Shown here piece after piece: positions 27,786-37,022 of a stretch of 64,000 nucleotides of DNA; positions within the stretch are counted from its first letter, which is position 1, and each line of letters opens with the position of its first letter. The notes under the pieces are model-generated. The model was given only the letters and a program-made list of their open reading frames with translations, ran no database searches and was not told the origin of the DNA. The stretch is from Sphingopyxis macrogoltabida. GTDB lineage: Bacteria; Pseudomonadota; Alphaproteobacteria; Sphingomonadales; Sphingomonadaceae. A program made the translations under genes and the position numbers. The stretch covers positions 1,860,501-1,924,500 of the forward strand of contig NZ_CP009429.1 of assembly GCF_001314325.1 (NCBI RefSeq), given 5' to 3'.

Positions 27786-28985
27786 TCAACCGTCGCTTTC
27801 GCCGTTCGTGCGATTTAATCGGTCGCGCACGTCGTCGGTGGTGGTGAGCGTGCCGTGCTCGAAGAGAAAACCTGCGAGATCGGGCGTTCCGGTCGAGTGA
27901 AGGATCGTTTGCAGGATCAGCAGGAGCGGCACCGCGAGCAGCGCGCCCGGCGTCCCCCACACCCATCCCCAGAAGCTGAGCGACACGAGAATCAGGAGAG
28001 GATTCACCGTGAGCCGCTTGCCCAGCACCAGCGGCGTCACCAGATTCGCCTCGACCAGATGCACGCCGATAAAGATCAGCGCGGGGAGCAGCGCCAGCCC
28101 CACAGCGTCGAAGGTCATCAGCCCGCCGAGCGCGAGCAGCACTGCTGCGACAATCGGCCCCAGATAGGGCACGAAATTGCAGATGGTGACGATCCCGCCC
28201 CACATGAACGGCGATGGCATGCCGAGCGCCCACAGCAGCAGGGAAACGATCAGCCCGAGGATCGCGTTGATCATCGTGATCGTCGCCAGATAATCCGCCG
28301 TCGCATCGACGACATTCTGGATCACGCGCGCGGTCTGCATCGCCCCGTCGAAGCTGCCGCGCCGGCGAATCGTCCCGCGCCGCAGCCGCGTCCAGCCGGC
28401 GAGGAAAAAGAAGATCACCAGCACCGCGAAGAAGAGCTGGATCGCCGCCGACGGTGCCGAGGTGATGAAATAATCGATGACCGATGTCGGCGCGGTCGCC
28501 GCAACGGCTTGCGCGGTCGCCTCGGTCCCCGTCGCGACCGAGGTCAGCGTCCGGTCGACGAATTTCTGCAAGGTCGAATAGAAATCGATCAGCGGCGCGA
28601 GATTGCTCTGGATGCGCGGGATCGATTCGGGCAGCCGCGCGAACCATCCCGTCGCCGGCACGACGATGATCGCCAGCGCCGCATTGACGATCATCAGGAA
28701 GGCCGAGAGCGACAGGAACGAAGCCAGCGCCGACGGCACGCCGCGGCGCTCGAGCCATTCGAGGAGCGGCACCAGCGCGATCGCGATGACGATGGCGGCG
28801 GTCAGCGGCAGGAAGAATTCGGCGCCCGCCTGCAAGGCAAAGGGAAGCCCGAGGCAAAAGCCGGCGCCCAATATCAGCGCCAGCGCCGCGAGCAGGCGGT
28901 CGCGGCGAAAATCGTCGATCTCGATCTGATGCAGGGGATTGGCGCGCGGCTGGCGTGCCTCCTTCCTCCCCCTGTCCTCGGCCAC
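27786..28985 (-). CDS. AI-2E family (PerM-like) transporter
   Basis: A 399-residue membrane protein with about eight helices. Matches include AIVIAIALVPLLEWLERRGV, the loop SAIQLFFAVLVIFFFLAG, the FVPYLGPIVAAVLLAL helix and the conserved C-terminal HLVEANLVTPLVLGKRLTVNPLLIL. The start is GTG 28985. Despite the family name, most members are Na/H antiporter-like or of unknown substrate; no quorum-sensing gene is near. Confidence 0.92.
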   Translation of the reverse strand: MAEDRGRKEARQPRANPLHQIEIDDFRRDRLLAALALILGAGFCLGLPFALQAGAEFFLPLTAAIVIAIALVPLLEWLERRGVPSALASFLSLSAFLMIVNAALAIIVVPATGWFARLPESIPRIQSNLAPLIDFYSTLQKFVDRTLTSVATGTEATAQAVAATAPTSVIDYFITSAPSAAIQLFFAVLVIFFFLAGWTRLRRGTIRRRGSFDGAMQTARVIQNVVDATADYLATITMINAILGLIVSLLLWALGMPSPFMWGGIVTICNFVPYLGPIVAAVLLALGGLMTFDAVGLALLPALIFIGVHLVEANLVTPLVLGKRLTVNPLLILVSLSFWGWVWGTPGALLAVPLLLILQTILHSTGTPDLAGFLFEHGTLTTTDDVRDRLNRTNGESDG

Positions 28986-29120
28986 GCCCCATCACTCCCT
29001 TTTTGTTCCGTTGGTCCGTCTTACGCGAGCTTGATCCCGCACGCCAGCGGCTCGCGGCGGCGACCCGATGCGGCATCTTCTGTCCTCATCTGGGCCAGAA
29101 CACTGATTCCTACCGGCAAT

Positions 29121-29135
29121 TTAACCAGAAATTAC
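29121..29135 (+). promoter_or_regulatory. CtrA-like box upstream of the DUF11 locus
   Basis: TTAACCAGAAATTAC is TTAA-N7-TTAC, one base off the alphaproteobacterial CtrA consensus TTAA-N7-TTAA. It lies 53 bases before the first DUF11 gene, a plausible promoter position. Pattern only. Confidence 0.35.
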
Positions 29136-29187
29136 CCTTTCATCGTCATGACAGGCTCCGGACCAGCCATTTGGAGTCAATATTGTC

Positions 29188-30192
29188 ATGATGAAAGCGC
29201 CTGTGGGGGGCGCGCAGCATCGGCTTCGCATAACCTCCTGTTCAGCCATCGCCCTGCTCGCCGCGTTCGCGCTGCCGATGCATGCGCACGCCGCCGGCAC
29301 CCGGGCCGGCTCGACGATCAGCAACACCGCCAGCGCCAGCTTCAACAATGGCGGCGGCACGCAGACGATCGATTCGAACAAGGTCGACCTGCTCGTCGAC
29401 GAACTGCTCGACGTCACCGTCGATTCGAGCAACCCGGCCGACGTCCCGACGACCCCGGGCGCGACCAACCAGGTCCTGACCTTTTCGGTGACCAACAACG
29501 GCAACGGCGAGGAAGCCTTCGTGCTCAGCACGATCGCGAACGGCGGCGGCGACCAGTATAACCCGACCGTCACCCAGATCTATCTCGACAATGGCGACGG
29601 CGTTTTCGACGCCGGCACCGACACACTCTATACACCGGGCAGCAACAATCCGGTGCTCGACCCCGACGAAAGTATCACGGTTTTCGTGATCGCGACGACC
29701 CCGTCGACGGTCAGCGACGGCGATCGCGGCATCGTTAGCCTCGTCGCGGCGGCGCAGACCGGCACGGGCAACCCCGGAACGAGCTTTGCCGGCAAGGGCG
29801 AAGGCGGCGGCGATGCCGTGGTGGGTTCGACCCGCGCCGACGGCCAGGACAATGGCGCCTTCCGCGTCTCGGCGGCCACGGTGACGCTCGTCAAATCGGC
29901 GGTCGTCGTCGATCCCTTCGGCGGCGCCGAACCCGTTCCGGGCGCAACAATCACCTATACGATCACCGCGACGACAGCGGGCAGCGGCTCGCTGAACGGC
30001 CTCACCGTCTCGGACAATGTGCCGGCCAATACCAGCTATGTCGCGGGTTCGATCAGGCTCGGCACCACCGCACTGTCCGACGCGGCCGACAGCGATGCGG
30101 GCAGTTACGACGGCACCAAGGTCGCCGTCGCGCTGGGCACCGTCGCGGGCGGCCAGACCCGCACCGTTACTTTCAAAGCCATAATCGATTGA
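29188..30192 (+). CDS. Secreted DUF11 domain protein (first paralogue)
   Basis: A 334-residue secreted protein with a signal peptide (SAIALLAAFALPMHAHAA, cleavage near residue 36). The mature N-terminus carries ISNTASASFNNGGGTQTIDS, a module repeated in the two later proteins of the locus. The middle is an Ig-like, Asn/Asp/Gly-rich region (TFSVTNNGNGEEAF). The C-terminal 100 residues match a DUF11 repeat: VPGATITYTITATTAGSG, VSDNVPANTSYVAGSIRL and TVAGGQTRTVTFKAIID. It should be extracellular or periplasmic. Two ATGs in tandem (29188, 29191) are possible starts. Function unknown. Confidence 0.85.
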   Translation: MMKAPVGGAQHRLRITSCSAIALLAAFALPMHAHAAGTRAGSTISNTASASFNNGGGTQTIDSNKVDLLVDELLDVTVDSSNPADVPTTPGATNQVLTFSVTNNGNGEEAFVLSTIANGGGDQYNPTVTQIYLDNGDGVFDAGTDTLYTPGSNNPVLDPDESITVFVIATTPSTVSDGDRGIVSLVAAAQTGTGNPGTSFAGKGEGGGDAVVGSTRADGQDNGAFRVSAATVTLVKSAVVVDPFGGAEPVPGATITYTITATTAGSGSLNGLTVSDNVPANTSYVAGSIRLGTTALSDAADSDAGSYDGTKVAVALGTVAGGQTRTVTFKAIID

Positions 30193-30203
30193 TGGAGATG
30201 CGC

Positions 30204-30668
30204 ATGCGTACCGCCTTTCTTTTGCTGCTCGCCGCACTGCTGCCCGGTCAGGCGCTGGCCGCCAACCAGGTCGCACTCGACAACAGCGTGTTCATCGAAC
30301 GGGTGACGACCGACACCACCGGCAAGCAGCGCGTGCTGCTTGAGGAACCGAAAGTCGTGGTTCCGGGGGACCGGCTCGTCTTCGTGCTCAATTACCGCAA
30401 TGCCAGCGCGCAGGCGGCCGACAAGTTCGTGATCACCAATCCCCTGCCTGCAGCCGTGCGTTTCGCCGACGCAGGCGACACGCACCCCCTCGTCTCGGTC
30501 GATGGCGGCCGCGCGTGGGGACAGCTTGACCAACTGACAATTCAGCAAGCCGACGGCAGCCGCCGCGCAGCGCAACCCGCCGATGTCACGCACATCCGCT
30601 GGGCCTTTCAGCAACCCATTCCCGCCGGCGCGAGCGGCAAGCTCATGTTCCGGGGGGTTGTAAAATAA
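30204..30668 (+). CDS. Secreted DUF11-like protein, short
   Basis: A 154-residue exported protein (signal peptide MRTAFLLLLAALLPGQALAA). The mature part reads as one Ig-like DUF11 unit: VVVPGDRLVFVLNYRNASAQ, FVITNPLPAAVRFADA and the end GASGKLMFRGVVK. I chose ATG 30204 because GGAG lies six bases upstream; ATGs at 30192 and 30198 are in frame. It lies between the two larger paralogues and shares their strand and spacing, so it is part of the same operon. Confidence 0.8.
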   Translation: MRTAFLLLLAALLPGQALAANQVALDNSVFIERVTTDTTGKQRVLLEEPKVVVPGDRLVFVLNYRNASAQAADKFVITNPLPAAVRFADAGDTHPLVSVDGGRAWGQLDQLTIQQADGSRRAAQPADVTHIRWAFQQPIPAGASGKLMFRGVVK

Positions 30669-30690
30669 CTAACTAAATAAACCGCTTAAA

Positions 30691-30718
30691 GGTCGCCAGC
30701 GGTGGGGAACAGGCGACC
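30691..30718 (+). repeat. Hairpin between two DUF11 genes
   Basis: GGTCGCC (30691-30697) and GGCGACC (30712-30718) form a perfect seven-pair stem with a 14-base loop in the 73-base spacer. No U-run follows. It could set differential messenger stability within the operon. Confidence 0.4.
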
Positions 30719-30741
30719 AACCAAAGCCTAGGAGCTCAGCG

Positions 30742-31806
30742 ATGACCAGCAAGCTGACCTATATGGGCACCATCGGTCTGGCGGCGTTTTCATGCGTCGC
30801 CGCTGCCCCGGCATTCGCCGCGGCGGGAACGACCGCGGGTACCCAGATCACCAATACCGCCAGCGTGAGCTATCAGGTTGGCGGCATCAATCAGGGTACG
30901 CAGACCGCGTCGAACATCATCACGGTCGACCGCAGGGTCGAACTGCTCGTCGAAGAGGACGGTACGACGACGACCGAAGTGTCGCCGGGACAAACCGATG
31001 CCTATACGACGTTCCGCCTGACCAACAAAACGAACGAAGTGCTCGATTTCGCGCTCGCGGTGTCACAGATCACCAGCGGCACGGCGGCGCATGGCGGGAC
31101 GGACTCGTTCAACGTCAGCAACGTCCGCATTTATCGCGATAATCCGACGACCGGTACGGTCGGAAGCTGGGACGCGGGCGACGCACTCGTCACCTATGCC
31201 GACGAGGTCGGTATCGACGCGTCGATCCGGTTGTTCGTGCTCGCCGATATTCCGGCCGGTCTCGCCACGAACGCGGTGGCGGGGATCCGTCTGACTGCGA
31301 CGGCCAACGAAGGCGGCACTGCGGGTTCGCAGGGTGCGCTCGTCACCCAGACCACCGGCGCCAACACCGCCGGCAAGGATACGGTGTTCGCCGACGCGGC
31401 GGGCGTTTCCGATGCCGCGCGCGACGGTTCGCACAGCGACGACGACGATTATACGGTGAAAACCGCAACGCTGACGGTCACCAAGACCAGCCGCGTCGTT
31501 TCGGACCCCGTCAACCTGACGAACAACCCGAAGCTGATCCCCGGCGCAGTCGTCGAATATTGCATCGCGGTCGCCAATGCGGCCGGCGGCGCTGCGGCCT
31601 CGCCGGTCAACATCACCGACAGCGTGCCGACGCTGCTCACCTTCGTTCCCGGTTCGATCAAGCTCAATGGTACCGTCACGGGTGTCACGTGCGATTTCAA
31701 CGGGACTGCGGGGGGCAGCTATGCCGCGCCGGTCGTCTCGGGATCGCTCCCGACGGTCGCGGCGGGGCAGACGCTGACGCTCGTCTTCCAGGCCACGGTC
31801 AACTGA
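30742..31806 (+). CDS. Secreted DUF11 domain protein (second paralogue)
   Basis: A 354-residue exported protein with signal peptide ending APAFAA near residue 27. It starts the mature chain with AGTTAGTQITNTASVSYQVG, the same module as the first paralogue, followed by SNIITVDRRVELLVEED. The central part is Ig-like (FRLTNKTNEVLDFALAV) and the C-terminus is a DUF11 unit ending in TLTLVFQATVN. A run of Asp in HSDDDDYTV precedes the last domain. An AGGAG ribosome binding site sits at 30730. Likely exported to the envelope or surface. Confidence 0.85.
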   Translation: MTSKLTYMGTIGLAAFSCVAAAPAFAAAGTTAGTQITNTASVSYQVGGINQGTQTASNIITVDRRVELLVEEDGTTTTEVSPGQTDAYTTFRLTNKTNEVLDFALAVSQITSGTAAHGGTDSFNVSNVRIYRDNPTTGTVGSWDAGDALVTYADEVGIDASIRLFVLADIPAGLATNAVAGIRLTATANEGGTAGSQGALVTQTTGANTAGKDTVFADAAGVSDAARDGSHSDDDDYTVKTATLTVTKTSRVVSDPVNLTNNPKLIPGAVVEYCIAVANAAGGAAASPVNITDSVPTLLTFVPGSIKLNGTVTGVTCDFNGTAGGSYAAPVVSGSLPTVAAGQTLTLVFQATVN

Positions 31807-31874
31807 TCGGACACGGACGGAGCAGCGGATAACCCCGGATGAAACCGGGGACCGCTGCTCCCTTCGGGGCTGCG

Positions 31875-34800
31875 ATGGCGCTCTCCACGAAATATTTCGG
31901 ACTCGTGACCGCCCTGGTCGCGGCAGCGATGCTGCCTGCGACGAATGCGAGCGCGCAGGTCATTTCCAACACGGCGTCGGCTTCGTGGAGCGGCGGCGCG
32001 GGGGAGGTGTTGTCGAATCGCGTCGACCTGACCGTCCGCGAGCGCCCGCCCGAGCCGCCCCGCATCACCACCTATCGCATCGGTGAGACCGGTACGAAAT
32101 CGGCTCCGCTGGCTCCCACGCAATGCGAAGGCGCCGAGGGAACGAAGCGCATCGACCTGGCCGGGCCCTATGCGGGGATCGGCACGAGTCCCGCCGCGCT
32201 GCAAAGCAGTGACAGCTTTCGCGCCGGCGAGGTGGTCGTCGTCGGCGTCGTGCTTGCCTCGGCCAATCGCAATCCGCAGCAGCGCGACGCCCTGCCCGTC
32301 ATCTTGGCGCTCGAAAACGGCGATCGCGAACAGATCACGCTGACCGAAACGGCGGCGAACAGCGGCGAATTCGTCGGCATCATCAACACGATCGGGGTTC
32401 CGCCCGCGATCGTCGCCGGCGATTGCCGCTTGTCAGTGACGCCCGGCTCGCCCGTCAAGCTGCAGGTCACCGACCGCGCCGACGCCAGCCTGGTCGCGCT
32501 CGCGACGCTCGACTTTCTGGTCGATCCGTTCGGCATCGTCTTCGACAGCGGCGACGGCGCGCCGGTGCCGGGCAGCCGCGTCACGATCGTCGACGCCTCG
32601 ACCGGCCGTCCCGCGCAGGTGTTCGGCGACGACGGCGTCTCGATCTATCCTTCCAGCGTCATCACCGGCCAGAGCGTTCGCGATTCAGGCGGTACGACCT
32701 ATGATTTCCCGCCCGGCGACTATCGCTTCCCCTTCGTCGCGCCGGGCACCTACCGCCTCGTCGTCGAACCGCCGGCGCCCTACACCGCGCCGTCGAAATC
32801 GAGCCCGGCCGACCTTTCGAGCTTGCGCCGCCCCGACGACGGCCTGCCGTTCGTGATCAGCGGCGCAAGCTACGGCTCGCCCTTCACGCTCGACAGCCCC
32901 GCCCCCGTCCGCGTCGACATCCCCGTCGACCAGCCGGGCCTGCCGCTGGTGCTGCGCAAGACGACCTCGACGCAGGTCGCGGTACCCGGCGACGTCATCC
33001 AGTATCGCATCGAGGTCGCAAACCGCGACACCCGCCGGCGTACCGGTGCTGTGACGGTCAGCGACGTGCTGCCCGCCGGGATGCGCCTGCGTGCCGATAC
33101 GGTGCGCGTCGACGGCGTGCTGGTGACCGCCGATGTTGCCGGGAACGGCCGCGAATTTTCGGTCACCCTGCCCGGCATTGCTGCGGGGCGTTCGGCGCTG
33201 CTCACCTATCTTGCGGAGGTCATCGTTTCGGCGCAGCCGGGAAATGCCCTCAACCGCGCCACCGCCAGCGACAATCGCGGGACGCAGAGCAATATCGCCG
33301 AAGCGACGATATCGATCAAACGCGACCAGCTCGGCGACCGGATGACGATCATCGGGCGCATTACCGACGGCGGCTGCGGCGTCGACCCCGGCAAGGCGAA
33401 CGGGATCCCGGGCGTCCGGGTCATGTTGCAGGACGGCAGCTACGCCGTCACCGACGAAGGCGGCCGCTATCATTTCGAGGGCGTGCGGCCGGGCCTGCAT
33501 GTCGTCCAGATCGATCCGTCGACGCTGCCGCTCGACCGCGAGGCGATCGACTGCGCGCGTTCGACGCAGAGCGCGGGCAGCCCGATCTCGCGCTTCGTCG
33601 AAGGCCGCGGCGGCGCGCTGAAACGCGCCGACTTCCGTGCCATCGCCAGCGCCCCGCGCGCAGCGCCCAAGACCGCTGCCACCGTCGCGCCGACCGTCCT
33701 CAGCGATCAGGACGCCGCCGGTGCGAACCGCGACTGGCTGGCGGGCGAGACGCCGGGCACCGGCTGGGTCTTCCCGGGCACCGATCATAACCCGCGCGCC
33801 AAGTCGGTGCGCGCCGTGGTCAAGCATCTGCCGGGCCAGACCGTCACCTTGCGCGTGAACGGCAAGCCGGTCAGCGATCTCAGCTATGAAGGCGAACGCA
33901 AGTCGGCCGACGGCAGCGTCATCGTCAGCATGTGGCGCGGCATCGAAATCGGCGACGGCGAGAATCGCCTCTCGGCCGAGATAAAGGACGGCAGCGGAAC
34001 CACTATCGAGACGCTCGAACGCAGCGTGCATTATTCGATCACCCCGATGCGCGCGACGCTGATCCGCGAACGCTCGGTGCTGATCGCCGATGGCGTGACG
34101 CGGCCCGTCATCGCGGTCCGCCTGACCGACCGCGACGGCAAGCCGGTACGCAGCGGACTGACCGGCGATTTCAGCGTCCCGGCGCCCTATTATCCGGCGG
34201 TTGAGGCCGATGCGCAGCAGGCGCGGCAGTTGTCGGGTCTCGAACGCGCGCGGCCGGTGTGGAAAATCGATGGCGACGACGGCGTCGCGTACATCGAACT
34301 CGAACCCACGACGGCGTCGGGCACGCTGGCGATCGACTTCACCTTCCGCGACGACAAGATCGAGCGCAAGCAGACCGTCGAAACCTGGCTCGATCCGGGC
34401 GATCGGCCATGGACCGTCGTCGGCTTCGCCGCGGGCACGCTCGGCTACAACACGCTCGACGACCGGATGGAGCCCGTCGCCGAAACGCTCGACGATCTCA
34501 ACGCCGACGCGCGGCTGGCGCTCTATGCCAAGGGCCGGGTGCGCGGCAAATGGCTGATGACGCTGGCTTATGACAGCGACAAGGATCAGGACGACGCGCG
34601 CTTCGGCGGCGTGATCGACCCGCGCGCCTATTACACCATCTACGCCGACCGCAACGAAACCCGGTACGATGCAGCGTCGGTGCGCAAGCTCTATCTCCGG
34701 CTTGAGCGCCCGCAATTCTATGCGATGTTCGGCGATATCGAGACTGGCATTTCCGAACCGCAGCTCGCGCGCTACCAACGCGCACTGAACGGCGGCAAGG

Positions 34801-36956
34801 CCGAATATCGCGGCCGCAATCTCGCCGCGACCGCCTTCGTCGCCGACACCCCCTATCGCTTCCGCCGTGACGAGATTCAGGGCAACGGCCTGACCGGGCC
34901 GTACCAGCTCGGCGCCAGGGACATATTGCCGAACAGCGAGCGGATCGTCATCGAAACGCGCGACCGGCTGCATAGCGAACGGATCGTCGAAACCGTCTCG
35001 CTGACCCGGCACGTCGATTACGATATCGACTATCTGGCGGGGACGCTCCGCTTCCGCGAACCGGTGCTCAGCCGCTCATCAGGGCTCGACCCGCAGTTCA
35101 TCGTCGCCGAATATGAAGTCGACGGGGTCGGCCAGCGCGTGCTCAATGCCGGCGGCCGCGTCAGCTTGTCGTCGAACGACGAGAAACTGCGCGTCGGCGC
35201 AACGCTGATCCACGACGAGGATGGCAACGCCAAGACGAATCTCGGCGGCGTCGACGCCCGTTATCGCCCCGGCATCGATACCGAAATCCGCGCCGAAATG
35301 GCGATCAGCGACGCCAAGGCGCAGAATGGCAGCCCGGCCGCTACGACGGGAAGCGCCAAGGCATGGCTGGTCGAGGCCGAGCACCACAGCAGCAAGATGG
35401 ACGTCCTTGCCTATGTCCGCGAGCGCGAGACGGGTTTCGGCGCCGGACAGCTCAATCGCGGCGAGGATGGCACGCGCAAATTCGGCGTCGATGCCCGGCT
35501 GCGGGCGACCAAAACCTTGTCGGTTACAGGCAGCGCCTGGCAGGAAGATTATCTCGACGTCGGCTCGCGCCGCCGCGCCGCGCGTGTCCTCGCCGAATAT
35601 GACAATGGCACCACGATCGCGCGCGCCGGCCTGACCCATGCCGACGACAGGCTTTCCGACGGGACGGGCAACCGTTCGAACCTTGTCCAGCTCGGCGCCA
35701 CCCAGCGGCTGATGGGCAAGCGGCTCGAACTCGACGCACAGACCGAATTCGCGCTGGGCGGCAAGGACGCCAGTGTCGATTTCCCGACGCGCCACCGCCT
35801 CGGCGCCCGCTTTGCGATCAACCGCGACGTCAATCTCGTCGGCAGCTATGAAATCGCCGATGGCGACAGCATCAAGGCGCGCACCGCACGACTGGGTTTC
35901 GACCTTGCGCCATGGGCCGGTGCACGTCTGCTCGCCACGGCCAACCAACAGGATATCGGCGAATATGGCCCGCGCAGCTTCGCCGCCTATGGCCTTTCGC
36001 AATCGCTGAAGCTCGGCGAGCGCTGGTCGGTCGATCTGTCGGTCGACGGCAACCGGACACTCGGCGGCATCCGCGCCAAGGATGTGCTCAATGTCGATCA
36101 CCCCGTCGCATCGGGCGGCTTCCTTGGCGGCAATGGAACGCTGACCGAGGATTTCCTGGCGATCAGCACCGGCGCCACCTACCGCGCCGACCGCTGGACG
36201 CTGACGGGCCGCGCCGAATATCGCGACGGAGAGCTTGCCGATCGTTACGGCCTGACCCTCGGCGGCCTCCGCCAGCTCGGCGAAGGCCGGGCGCTTGGCG
36301 CGCTCTTCACCTATGCCAAGGCGAGCGGCAGCGGCACGACGCCGACGACCGAGGTGATCAATTTCGAGATGAGCTGGGCGCACCGCCCCGCCGAATCGCG
36401 TATCTCGTGGCTGAACAAGAGCGAGTTCCGTTCGGACAAGGTGCGGGGTGCCGTCGCCGGCCAGCCCGGTCCGATCGGCGGCGGCGGCGCGCTGACGATC
36501 GACGGCGACGCGACGAGCCGCCGCCTGCTCAACAGCCTGTCGCTGAACTGGACCCCGCTCGGCGAACGCGGGATCGGCAGCGGCGACGGCTGGTACGAAC
36601 GCGCCGAATTCGGCTTTTTCTGGGGCACACGCTATAATTTCGACAGGTTCGGCGAGGACGATGTCAAAGGCTGGTCGAACCTGCTCGGCGCCGACTTCCG
36701 CTTCAATCTGGGCGAACATGTCGATGTCGGTGCGTCGGGCACCGTGCGGGTCGGCACCGACGCCGATACGTTGAGTTGGGCCGGCGGGCCGACCGTGACG
36801 CTGGCGCCGATGAAGAACACCAACATCACCTTCGGCTATAATTTCGCCGGCTTCCACGACCGCGATTTCGAGGATGCGCGCTATTCGCGATCGGGCGCCT
36901 ATGTGACCTTCAAGCTGAAATTCGACCAGACGAGTTTCGCGGGGCTCGGGTTATAA
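31875..36956 (+). CDS. Large DUF11/SdrD-like protein with a C-terminal outer-membrane beta-barrel
   Basis: A 1693-residue exported protein. Signal peptide residues 1-26 (MALSTKYFGLVTALVAAAML) end at SASAQ, followed by VISNTASASW, the module shared with the two DUF11 paralogues. Residues about 368-450 form a DUF11 unit (VPGDVIQYRIEVANRDTRRR), about 490-552 an SdrD/CNA-B-like fold (GIPGVRVMLQDGSYAVTDEG), and about 620-840 further Ig-like domains. From about residue 845 (WTVVGFAAGTLGYNTLDD) to the end the sequence alternates aromatic and polar residues in amphipathic strands with Asp/Gly turns, as in a very large barrel, and contains GSER-like ERIVIETRDRLHSE...DYDIDY repeats. Last gene of the locus. 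The barrel size and role are inferred. Confidence 0.8.
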   Translation: MALSTKYFGLVTALVAAAMLPATNASAQVISNTASASWSGGAGEVLSNRVDLTVRERPPEPPRITTYRIGETGTKSAPLAPTQCEGAEGTKRIDLAGPYAGIGTSPAALQSSDSFRAGEVVVVGVVLASANRNPQQRDALPVILALENGDREQITLTETAANSGEFVGIINTIGVPPAIVAGDCRLSVTPGSPVKLQVTDRADASLVALATLDFLVDPFGIVFDSGDGAPVPGSRVTIVDASTGRPAQVFGDDGVSIYPSSVITGQSVRDSGGTTYDFPPGDYRFPFVAPGTYRLVVEPPAPYTAPSKSSPADLSSLRRPDDGLPFVISGASYGSPFTLDSPAPVRVDIPVDQPGLPLVLRKTTSTQVAVPGDVIQYRIEVANRDTRRRTGAVTVSDVLPAGMRLRADTVRVDGVLVTADVAGNGREFSVTLPGIAAGRSALLTYLAEVIVSAQPGNALNRATASDNRGTQSNIAEATISIKRDQLGDRMTIIGRITDGGCGVDPGKANGIPGVRVMLQDGSYAVTDEGGRYHFEGVRPGLHVVQIDPSTLPLDREAIDCARSTQSAGSPISRFVEGRGGALKRADFRAIASAPRAAPKTAATVAPTVLSDQDAAGANRDWLAGETPGTGWVFPGTDHNPRAKSVRAVVKHLPGQTVTLRVNGKPVSDLSYEGERKSADGSVIVSMWRGIEIGDGENRLSAEIKDGSGTTIETLERSVHYSITPMRATLIRERSVLIADGVTRPVIAVRLTDRDGKPVRSGLTGDFSVPAPYYPAVEADAQQARQLSGLERARPVWKIDGDDGVAYIELEPTTASGTLAIDFTFRDDKIERKQTVETWLDPGDRPWTVVGFAAGTLGYNTLDDRMEPVAETLDDLNADARLALYAKGRVRGKWLMTLAYDSDKDQDDARFGGVIDPRAYYTIYADRNETRYDAASVRKLYLRLERPQFYAMFGDIETGISEPQLARYQRALNGGKAEYRGRNLAATAFVADTPYRFRRDEIQGNGLTGPYQLGARDILPNSERIVIETRDRLHSERIVETVSLTRHVDYDIDYLAGTLRFREPVLSRSSGLDPQFIVAEYEVDGVGQRVLNAGGRVSLSSNDEKLRVGATLIHDEDGNAKTNLGGVDARYRPGIDTEIRAEMAISDAKAQNGSPAATTGSAKAWLVEAEHHSSKMDVLAYVRERETGFGAGQLNRGEDGTRKFGVDARLRATKTLSVTGSAWQEDYLDVGSRRRAARVLAEYDNGTTIARAGLTHADDRLSDGTGNRSNLVQLGATQRLMGKRLELDAQTEFALGGKDASVDFPTRHRLGARFAINRDVNLVGSYEIADGDSIKARTARLGFDLAPWAGARLLATANQQDIGEYGPRSFAAYGLSQSLKLGERWSVDLSVDGNRTLGGIRAKDVLNVDHPVASGGFLGGNGTLTEDFLAISTGATYRADRWTLTGRAEYRDGELADRYGLTLGGLRQLGEGRALGALFTYAKASGSGTTPTTEVINFEMSWAHRPAESRISWLNKSEFRSDKVRGAVAGQPGPIGGGGALTIDGDATSRRLLNSLSLNWTPLGERGIGSGDGWYERAEFGFFWGTRYNFDRFGEDDVKGWSNLLGADFRFNLGEHVDVGASGTVRVGTDADTLSWAGGPTVTLAPMKNTNITFGYNFAGFHDRDFEDARYSRSGAYVTFKLKFDQTSFAGLGL

Positions 36957-36975
36957 GCCTGCTCTGCGCATAGCG

Positions 36976-37014
36976 AAGCAATCCGGGGCGCGCGTCCACT
37001 GTCCCGGATTGCTT
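36976..37014. terminator. Bidirectional hairpin between the beta-barrel gene and bkdB
   Basis: AAGCAATCCGGG (36976-36987) pairs perfectly with CCCGGATTGCTT (37003-37014), a 12-pair stem, between two convergent genes. The flanking A and T runs are short, so termination efficiency is uncertain. Confidence 0.6.
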
Positions 37015-37022
37015 TGTCGCTA

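Noticed and set aside
32685..35012. Minus-strand frame opposite the beta-barrel gene
   Set aside because: It is a shadow of the large plus-strand gene; composition is that of a complementary frame, not a protein.
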